From: Algicella sp038749815
GTDB taxonomy: Bacteria > Pseudomonadota > Alphaproteobacteria > Rhodobacterales > Rhodobacteraceae
Direction: 5' to 3'
NCBI GenBank assembly: GCA_038749815.1
Contig: JBCDHQ010000001.1
Span: forward strand, 3,206 to 67,205
Length of the DNA stretch: 64,000 nt
Both the position numbers and the translations under genes were made by a program. Positions 57,608 to 64,000 of this stretch are shown here, piece after piece; within the stretch, counting starts at the first letter, position 1, and every line of letters starts with the position of its first letter. The notes beneath the pieces were generated by a model. It saw only the letters and a list, made by a program, of their open reading frames with translations. It had not been told where the DNA came from and did not search any database.

Positions 57608-58759
57608 ACCCGAAGATCGCGTCTTACATCTTCGAGATGAGCGAGGTTCTTTGGGCCGAGGTACTCGGCTGCGTTGTGGCCGGTTATCGGCCCCGCCCCC
57701 ACGCATTTACAACGAGCCCGGTGTAAAGAAAGTCCTCAAGCGCTGTAGTATCCAGGCCCTCCAAATGAACTGAATACCTCCTCTTCCTTCTGAAAGGCTG
57801 GCCGCACGGTCTGCCAATAGAAGTCGCTCGCGACGCAATCGAGCGTCACGCGCCTGACAAGCAGCGCGTGGCGGCTGACAGCGAAGCGCCTCGTAAGATC
57901 GGACAGCATATGCAGATCGAAGTCGGCCTGTGGGGGGGCAGGCTTCCGAACGGCACGTGCAATGGCCCGATCCGGCATTGGGAAACGGCCGGCGAAGCGG
58001 TTGCACCAGCCCTCGACCTCTTTGTTGCACGCCCCCTTATCACCTCCGGGTGAGGGGCCACCACCGATCCCGCTCAGCCCAAGCGGCACATGGCCAAACT
58101 CATGAAGCCGTGCGAACGCCTGCCCAGTTGGCGCCTCACGGCCGTACACAAGGACCGGGAGGGGTTCTGCATTGAGGCACATGCCCCCCGCCCGCAGCGT
58201 CGGAACACCCCCTGTCGGAGAACGAGCACGCCCATACGCTCAATGAGACTTCGGAGCCGATTGGGCAGATCCCGCTTCTCAGACGACGAGGCTGAAATCC
58301 GGTCGTCCATCGGGAAAGCCATCGCCTCGCGAACGATCTCTGCCGCACGTTCCGGATCGGCGCCGATGTAAAATCTTAAATTGGCCGACAGGACAGGCGG
58401 ACACTCTCCGAGCTCATCGATGAGCGCCAGGGCATTCAGTCGCTGCTCTTCTGCCCAGGCTTGGATCCCCGTCAGCGCCCGCCGTTCGTTGTCTTTAGGG
58501 CCGTCGGCATACGCGCGAAAATCCGGCACAAGCGTGGTGGAGGGACCCTCAGGCACCCCATGGGCAAGGACTCAAGAAAGGGACGATCACAGGCTTTCGC
58601 GAGAATGCGTCCTTGCCGCGGAGTGGGTGTGTGGGCCCCGGCCTCCCAGTCGCCAATTCTCTTCGGCGTCACATTCGCTTTTGCTTCTGCGTCCGAAACG
58701 CCAACGCCAGACCGCTGGGTTGAAGGGCAGTGGCTCGCTGTCGGTCCGACCCATTTCAT
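57604..58759 (-). pseudogene. XRE-HTH/ImmA-IrrE metallopeptidase (antitoxin-type) relic
   Basis: Pieces of a COG2856 protein in order on the minus strand. First an N-terminal HTH (GVSDAEAKANVTPKRIGDWE), then VPDFRAYADGPKDNERRALT and DPERAAEIVREAMAFPMDDR in a second frame. The metallopeptidase part in a third frame holds the zinc motif HEFGH, GWCNRFAGRFPMPDRAI and FAVSRHALLVRRVTLDCVAS. The C-terminal GHNAAEYLGPKNLAHLEDVR appears in a further frame and ends at TGA 57604-57606. At least three frameshifts. Such proteins are paired with DUF4411 toxins. Start ATG 58759. Confidence 0.78.
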
Positions 58760-58952
58760 CAAGAAATGAACCTCAACAGTCCCCCGCCAGCGGATTGAAC
58801 GCGTTTGTCAGCCGATGACACATGCGCGACTCACTAGCCTCAAGGCGCTAAGCCCCAGAATCAAAGACTGTCACTGAAACCGATCAAGTGGCTTGCTGAA
58901 TAAGAAACAGAGCAAAGACGAAACATCGCGCGTCGTCACAACTTGATATCAA

Positions 58953-59028
58953 TGGTGAGCCGTGCAGGATTCGAACCTGCGACCCGCTGATTAAAAGTCA
59001 GCTGCTCTACCAACTGAGCTAACGGCCC
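58953..59028 (-). tRNA. tRNA-Lys (anticodon UUU)
   Basis: The cloverleaf on the minus strand is complete. The acceptor stem is GGGCCGT/ACGGCTC and the D arm GCTC/GAGC. The anticodon stem is GCTGA/TCAGC with loop CTTTTAA. The T arm is GCAGG-TTCGAAT-CCTGC. CCA is encoded at 58955-58953. Its 3' end faces the toxin-antitoxin and transposase relics. Confidence 0.97.
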
Positions 59029-60991
59029 ATCAATATGTGCAAGTCCGACTGCAGGGTCGCACCGGCTTCGTGTTGTGACCCGATCTCACCCGAGGGATCC
59101 ATCGGTTCGTGGTTTGCTCCCACATTGACTGCAAACTCAGCATGAGCCCAACAAACCCGAACCGCTCTATACTGACGCGAGGCAAGTGGGTCAAGGTCGG
59201 ACCCGACCTCCAGGCGGGCCAGTCCGAGACCGCGTCGCCACGCAGAACTCCCGCCTGCAGCCGCCCGCGCAGGCGGCACAGCTCGTGATCCACCACAACA
59301 AAACACATACGAAAGGCGGAGCGCGCGCCATGAGCTTGATCCATGACCTGGGATAGCCATCCCCGCCATTTGGGCGTTCAGCGGTGGCTGGGACGAGAGA
59401 CGCCCCAAGAGGATCGACGCTTCGGCAGGTCGACGGTCTTCAGGCACAAGGCGCGAGGAGCGCCGGGGCTCTGCGCCAGATCGGCGTGCCGCAAGCGACC
59501 CGCTCCCGGGTACAAGCGGGAGGCCCTGCCGAGAAAACCAGCGGTTGCGGCGCACAATGGCTGGACAGGCTCGGTCCGACCGACGCTGCAAACGTCTGAG
59601 CCCCCAACGTCGCAGGAGCCTGTTCGGCGGGAGCTTGGCCGGGCCTGCCGCAGCTTCGCTCGGCACCGATCCACGCGGCAACATCATCGACGCGGCAGAC
59701 CAGTGCGGACATCGCATGGCGACTGTTCTGCTCACCAGCTCTGGTGAAGCATCGGCGGGTGAGCGGCGATCCACCGGACCGAGGAGGATGGCGGGCGGCA
59801 CGCGACCGGCCGAAGGCCCCGCAAAAACCGACCGGGCGGCTGTGGCTGCATGTCGGCGAGGCCTATCGCGCGCGGGCTGTCACCGACAGCGACACAAGCG
59901 AGGCGCCGATGATCCGCGTGGATCGCAAGCTCACCTCTTCGGATGTGTTGGACCCGTCCTGAGCCCCGTCGTCCCTCGCGCCATTGGAAGCCTCCGTGGG
60001 GTGATGTCTGGCGTCGCGCGGCCCACGAGCGCCGAGGGATGAGTGCAGTCTGTGTCGTCCTCCGTCGATGCGGTGAGTGCGCCGTCGCCTCGGGGCGCGC
60101 CGTGAAGAGCGGTGCATTCATCAACGCGTCTCGGAGACGGCCGACGACGCGCTGCTCGACGGCAGTCCGCGTTGGCAGTCCAGGCGCGCTATAGGGCCAG
60201 TCGACGCCTGTCTCCTGGCGCCATCTCGGCGTGGCTAGAATGGTCAGCTCCGTGCCGGTCTTCGGGCGTCCTCGGCACGTCATGAGTGCGGACAGGTCTC
60301 GTGTGACGCGGCGGCGGGCGATCAGGGCGACGCCCTCGCAGCTGAAGCGACCAACGATGGCCAAGACCCGGAACCGACGGGCATCGGCGACCGCGCCAAA
60401 GGCGAAATCCAGGCTCCACCCTCATTGGGTCGAACCACTCCATGCGGGTCTGCCGTCTGCAACTGTCGACTGAGGCAGGTTGCCCGAGGGATGGAGATCC
60501 AGTCGGTTTACGCGTGGACGATCAGGTGCCAGCCGCATGCGACGGTTCTGGGGTGCATGGTCCACGCGGCATCGGCCGCGAGACCCTCGTTTCGCGCATC
60601 TTTCGCCCATCGCGACTGCGTGTCGTTGGCCTGACTCACCAGCGCCTTATCGGCGTGACCGTGTTCCCGCGCCACCGTCGCCGATGTGGCGACCATTGCG
60701 GGCCCGCATCTCACCCGAACAATCGTCTCAGTCGCACCGAACGTGAGCGTCGCCTCCTCCGTGGAGATGGCAGGGCCGCGGGCCCGTGCGACCTCACCTG
60801 TGGCGACTGTCGCCGTGGGGGCCGCCCTCCATCACCTCGCTGTCAGGGCCTGCAGCCGGCTCAGCGCGTCCGTCACCGACGCGTGAAAAGGGGATGGGAC
60901 CCGCGAGTGGCGACACGCGGTCCTCAACACAAAAAGGATGAGCGCTTGACCGTGCCAACCAGCCGAAAACCACCTCCAAACCTGGCGCGGC
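59029..60991. other. 2.0-kb spacer
   Basis: Between tRNA-Lys and the end of the AraC-type gene. Open frames on both strands lack family motifs and ribosome-binding sites. No integrase, RNA or repeat recognised; possibly eroded DNA. Confidence 0.55.
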
Positions 60992-62026
60992 TCACCCGGC
61001 CACGCCGTTGCGGTAGGTCGACAAGGTCTGGCCCGCCCAGGCCTTGAACGCCCGCCGGAAGGAGCGCTCGTCGGAGTAGCCGGTCAGTTCCGCCAGATCG
61101 TCCGCCGTCAACCGGGGGTCCGACGCGAGGTTCTGGATCCGTTCGAACCTCTCATCCCGAATGAGCGCGCCGAGCGAGCGGCAATGGCTCGCGGCGGTGC
61201 GCTGTGCCTTCCGGAGGCTCATTCCGGCCTCGGCCGCGATGCGCTCAGGCATGTGGACACCCTCGGCCACGCAATCGGCTATGGCCTGCTCGAGGCGCGT
61301 CATCTCCTGGGCTGCGGCGTCCGGTGTCTCCGACCCGGTGGCGGCCCGCAGATAGGTCTCGGCGAAGGCCGCAAAGTCGGGATTTCGGTCCGGCGACGGC
61401 ATGTCGAGGAGCGAGCGCTCAAAGACCAGGGACGTGCCCGACTGCTCGAAGGAGACCGGCGCTGCAAAGAACCGACTGAACGCGGCCCCACTCCCACGCG
61501 GCGGAGACCGGAAGAGAACGCGCTCCGGAACGAAGTCGAGGCCCAAGACCTGGCGGAACACCCGCGTCATCGTGCAGACCGTCACCTCATGCGCCGCCTC
61601 GGTCTCAGACGGAAACCGGACGTCGACGTCGAGCGCGGCATGCCGCCCAGATTCTCGCAGCGTGATCACAACACCCTCCGAGGCATGGGCCTGATGGCGG
61701 AGCATCAGACGAAGCACGTCACGGATGGTCGGGGCGTGGCGAGCGAGAAAGCTGATGCTCGCAATCACGGTGAGGGGCGCCGCTTCGACGAAGCGGACCG
61801 TCAGAGGCGACGTCGGGAAGCGCCGGTAGAGGGTGTCCCACATCTCGGCGCCCACCCGCTCCGGCAGCCGCTCGCCCGGGGCGTAGAGGGTCGCCAGATC
61901 CGTGCCGGAGCGAGCGACGAACTCGGCCGGGTCGAACCCCAACGTGGCAGCAAAGGCCGCAACAGGGCCGAGGACGGCGGCCTGAACCGTCGGCTCCTGC
62001 GCCCGTGCACTGTCACACTGTCCCAT
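60992..62026 (-). CDS. AraC family transcriptional regulator (OruR/ArgR-like N-domain)
   Basis: 344 residues. The N-terminal ligand/dimer domain (residues 10-200) has the pattern of the Arabinose_bd/OruR type: LGFDPAEFVARSGTDLATLY, PLTVIASISFLARHAPTIRD, FFAAPVSFEQSGTSLVFER. The C-terminal AraC domain (about 245-340) has two HTHs: PERIAAEAGMSLRKAQR and LTADDLAELTGYSDERSFRRAFKAWAGQTLSTYR. ATG 62026 gives normal family length; ATG 62077 is also in frame. Divergent from the Na+/H+ antiporter gene, which it may regulate. Confidence 0.87.
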   Translation of the reverse strand: MGQCDSARAQEPTVQAAVLGPVAAFAATLGFDPAEFVARSGTDLATLYAPGERLPERVGAEMWDTLYRRFPTSPLTVRFVEAAPLTVIASISFLARHAPTIRDVLRLMLRHQAHASEGVVITLRESGRHAALDVDVRFPSETEAAHEVTVCTMTRVFRQVLGLDFVPERVLFRSPPRGSGAAFSRFFAAPVSFEQSGTSLVFERSLLDMPSPDRNPDFAAFAETYLRAATGSETPDAAAQEMTRLEQAIADCVAEGVHMPERIAAEAGMSLRKAQRTAASHCRSLGALIRDERFERIQNLASDPRLTADDLAELTGYSDERSFRRAFKAWAGQTLSTYRNGVAG

Positions 62027-62126
62027 CGCAGCCACCCACCGCGCTCCCAATGTGGTTTGGCCCGTTCGAGGCCACATGCAGTCGGCGTCAGCGTATGCAT
62101 TAAGGTATCCTCAGCACCATGCTCGC

Positions 62127-62145
62127 AAATGCGCACTAAATGCGC
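62127..62145. promoter_or_regulatory. Tandem AAATGCGC repeats between araC-type and antiporter genes
   Basis: AAATGCGC at 62127 and again at 62138, 11 bp apart, in the divergent gap. Direct repeats on one helix face suit an AraC-type activator, but two 8-bp copies are weak evidence. Confidence 0.3.
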
Positions 62146-62273
62146 GCTGCCGAACAACGGCGTATCCGCGCAGCCCGGAGATCGACCCAAACCGACCGCC
62201 CCAAGCCGCCATCCAGGTGGGGAGAGCGTCATCACTGGATGACGAATGACCGCTGGTAGTCTATTGCTTTTGC

Positions 62274-64000
62274 ATGGATATTATTGTCACCACAGGAGTT
62301 ATCGCCGCCCTCTTTCTCGTCATCGGGATCGCAGAACCGCTCGCGGCCCGCCTGCGCCTGCCCTACACGGTGATCCTCGCGCTCATCGGGATCCTCATCG
62401 CAACGGGCGCTGTCTTCTTTTTACGCACCGATCTCACGGATGCTGTGAATCCGATCGCCGAGGCCGTCGTCGCCCTGCCGATCCGCTCCAACGTGTTTCT
62501 CTACGTGTTCCTGCCGACCCTCCTCTTTCAGGCAGCGCTCTGCACGGATGTCCGCCGGATGCTGGACGATTGGGTGCCGATCGTGGTGCTCGCCGTTGTG
62601 GCCGTCGCCGTGGCGACAGCCGCGGTGGGCTTTGCGCTCGCCCTCGTCAGCACATTGCCGCTCGTTGTCTGCCTGCTGATCGGCTCAATCGTGTCGACCA
62701 CCGATCCCTCGGCGGTGGTCAGCATCTTCCGCTCGATCTCGGCCCCGCAGCGCCTCGCCCGCCTGATTGAGGGGGAGAGCCTGTTGAACGATGCCGCGGC
62801 CATCGCGCTCTTCGGCCTGTTCCTTGCCTATGTCATGATCGGCATTCCGGACCCAACCCTCAGCGACGCGTTGTGGCAGTTTCCGGTCTTGATCTTCGGC
62901 GGCGCCTTCGTGGGCTGGCTTGCCGCGCGCATCGCCGTCTGGCTGATGGCGCTCGTGCCCCGCCACGAGCTGGCCCAGCTCTCGATCTCCGTCGCGCTTC
63001 CCTATCTGGCCTACATCTCGGCTGAGCAGAGCGTTGGCGCCTCCGGCGTCATCGCAGTCGTCGTGGCCGGCATGACCCTCAACATGAACGGCCCCGGGCG
63101 CCTCTCCCCGGCCACCTGGTCAACGCTGCAGGAGGTCTGGACCCTGCTCGCGCATTGGGCGGGCGGTCTGATCTTCATCCTGGCCGCCCTCCTCATCCCG
63201 CGCCTCCTGGAGGAGGTTCGTCCCTCCGACATCATCCTGCTGCTGACAGTGACGCTTGCGGCCCTCTCAGCGCGCGCTGTGATCCTCTTCGGGATGATCC
63301 CCCTCCTGGCGCGGATGCGCGTCTCGCCACCGATCAGCCGCCCCTACAGGACGGCAATCCTCTGGGGCGGGCTCCGCGGCGCGGTGACCCTCGCACTGGC
63401 GCTCGCCGTGACCGAGAGCATCCGCGTTCCGGTCGAGACCAAGCGGCTCGTGGCAATCCTGGCAACGGGCTTCACGCTCTTCACACTGCTGGTCCAGGGC
63501 ACCACGCTCCGCGCGTTGATCGGCTCTCTCGGCCTCGACCGGCTGTCCCCGATCGACCAAGCGCTCTCCAAGCAAGTCGTCGCCGTCTCCCTCCAGACCG
63601 TGCGCGAGGATGTCGCGCGCACGACCGAGACCTATGATCTGACCCACGACATCGTCCGCTCCGAGGCGAAGGCTTTTGGCGAGCGGCTGGATGCCGCCGT
63701 CCACGCCGCGGATGAAAGCCGCGAGATCCTCGACCGCGACCGCATCACGCTCGGCCTCATCGCGCTCGCGGGCGCTGAGCGCGATGCCATCCTCGAGGGG
63801 GTCCGCGACCGCGTGATTTCAACTGAGATGAGCGGGCAGGCCCTCGCCCATGCCGATCGACTGATCGAAGCGACGCGCGCGCATGGCCGCACCGGATATC
63901 TCAGAGCCTCGCAGGAAGGGGTCGCCTATAGCGGCTTTTTCCGGGCTGCGATGTTTCTCCACACACGGATCGGGATCGGCTTTCCGGTGGCCCAAGCCAC
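62274..64000 (+). CDS. CPA1-family Na+/H+ antiporter (NhaP-like), cut by window end
   Basis: 575 codons are visible and the frame runs off the window. The N-terminal membrane domain has about twelve hydrophobic segments. CPA1 landmarks are LPYTVILALIGILIA, FLYVFLPTLLFQAAL, the ion-binding TTDPSAVVSIF, then LIEGESLLNDAAAIALF, and the later WGGLRGAVTLALALAV. A hydrophilic C-terminal region begins near residue 420 and is at least 150 residues long, as in NhaP-type proteins with a regulatory tail. No strong Shine-Dalgarno sequence precedes ATG 62274. Exchanges Na+ or K+ for protons at the inner membrane. Divergent from the AraC-type gene. Confidence 0.92.
   Translation, partial: MDIIVTTGVIAALFLVIGIAEPLAARLRLPYTVILALIGILIATGAVFFLRTDLTDAVNPIAEAVVALPIRSNVFLYVFLPTLLFQAALCTDVRRMLDDWVPIVVLAVVAVAVATAAVGFALALVSTLPLVVCLLIGSIVSTTDPSAVVSIFRSISAPQRLARLIEGESLLNDAAAIALFGLFLAYVMIGIPDPTLSDALWQFPVLIFGGAFVGWLAARIAVWLMALVPRHELAQLSISVALPYLAYISAEQSVGASGVIAVVVAGMTLNMNGPGRLSPATWSTLQEVWTLLAHWAGGLIFILAALLIPRLLEEVRPSDIILLLTVTLAALSARAVILFGMIPLLARMRVSPPISRPYRTAILWGGLRGAVTLALALAVTESIRVPVETKRLVAILATGFTLFTLLVQGTTLRALIGSLGLDRLSPIDQALSKQVVAVSLQTVREDVARTTETYDLTHDIVRSEAKAFGERLDAAVHAADESREILDRDRITLGLIALAGAERDAILEGVRDRVISTEMSGQALAHADRLIEATRAHGRTGYLRASQEGVAYSGFFRAAMFLHTRIGIGFPVAQA

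Noticed and set aside
1..64000. CRISPR array, prophage or integrative element
   Set aside because: No regularly spaced repeats, cas genes, phage structural genes or intact integrase were seen; 56-59 kb shows only relics.

Overview
The window is GC-rich DNA from an alphaproteobacterium, most likely a member of the Rhodobacterales (Rhodobacteraceae/Roseobacteraceae type). This rests on the TamB and YihY/BrkB genes, the sit-type Mn/Fe ABC operon behind a Fur/Mur-like box, a DUF1127 protein, paired winged-helix/TPR regulators and the codon bias. No ribosomal or phage structural genes are present, so genus and species cannot be named.

Layout. 1-7 kb: end of tamB (frameshifted at a C6 run), a YihY/BrkB membrane protein, a Crp-type regulator, and on the other strand a polysaccharide co-polymerase/tyrosine-kinase gene overlapping a PPP-type phosphatase. 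7.1 kb: tRNA-Arg(CCU). 8.6-16.8 kb: MFS exporter with divergent LysR regulator, Tat-exported CpdB, LysR with divergent AzoR, an NTF2-like protein and a VIT-type metal transporter. 17.3-21.0 kb: sitABCD-like metal importer. 22-23.7 kb: ankyrin protein. 25.3-30.5 kb: RND efflux pump with its adaptor and a divergent TetR repressor around a perfect palindrome.

32.6-41.2 kb is the most interesting stretch. A secreted orphan protein, a DsrE protein and a DUF1127 protein surround an array of GTGARNT half-sites with 21-bp periodicity. Two divergent winged-helix/TPR regulators of similar build follow. Then the same half-sites recur in front of a small membrane protein, a cysteine synthase-glutaredoxin fusion and a PLP-dependent decarboxylase. 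I read this as one candidate stress or sulfur regulon.

42.1-49.3 kb is a phosphonate-monoester/phosphodiester hydrolase cluster: GntR regulator, PMH-type hydrolase, Ugp/Mal-type ABC importer and metallophosphoesterase, with a perfect palindrome in front of the first gene. It carries two lesions: a frameshift in the hydrolase and an amber codon in the binding protein. 49.7-55.4 kb is a peptide-type ABC operon in which both permeases and the double ATPase are wrecked, while the binding protein and a sugar-phosphate isomerase remain intact. 56.1-58.8 kb holds an IS1595-family transposase relic and a broken XRE-ImmA/DUF4411 toxin-antitoxin pair next to tRNA-Lys(UUU). 61-64 kb: AraC regulator divergent from a CPA1 Na+/H+ antiporter that runs off the window.

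About a fifth of the window is long spacer DNA without recognisable genes. Together with the pseudogenes this suggests a genome losing accessory functions, although isolated single-base lesions could also be assembly errors.
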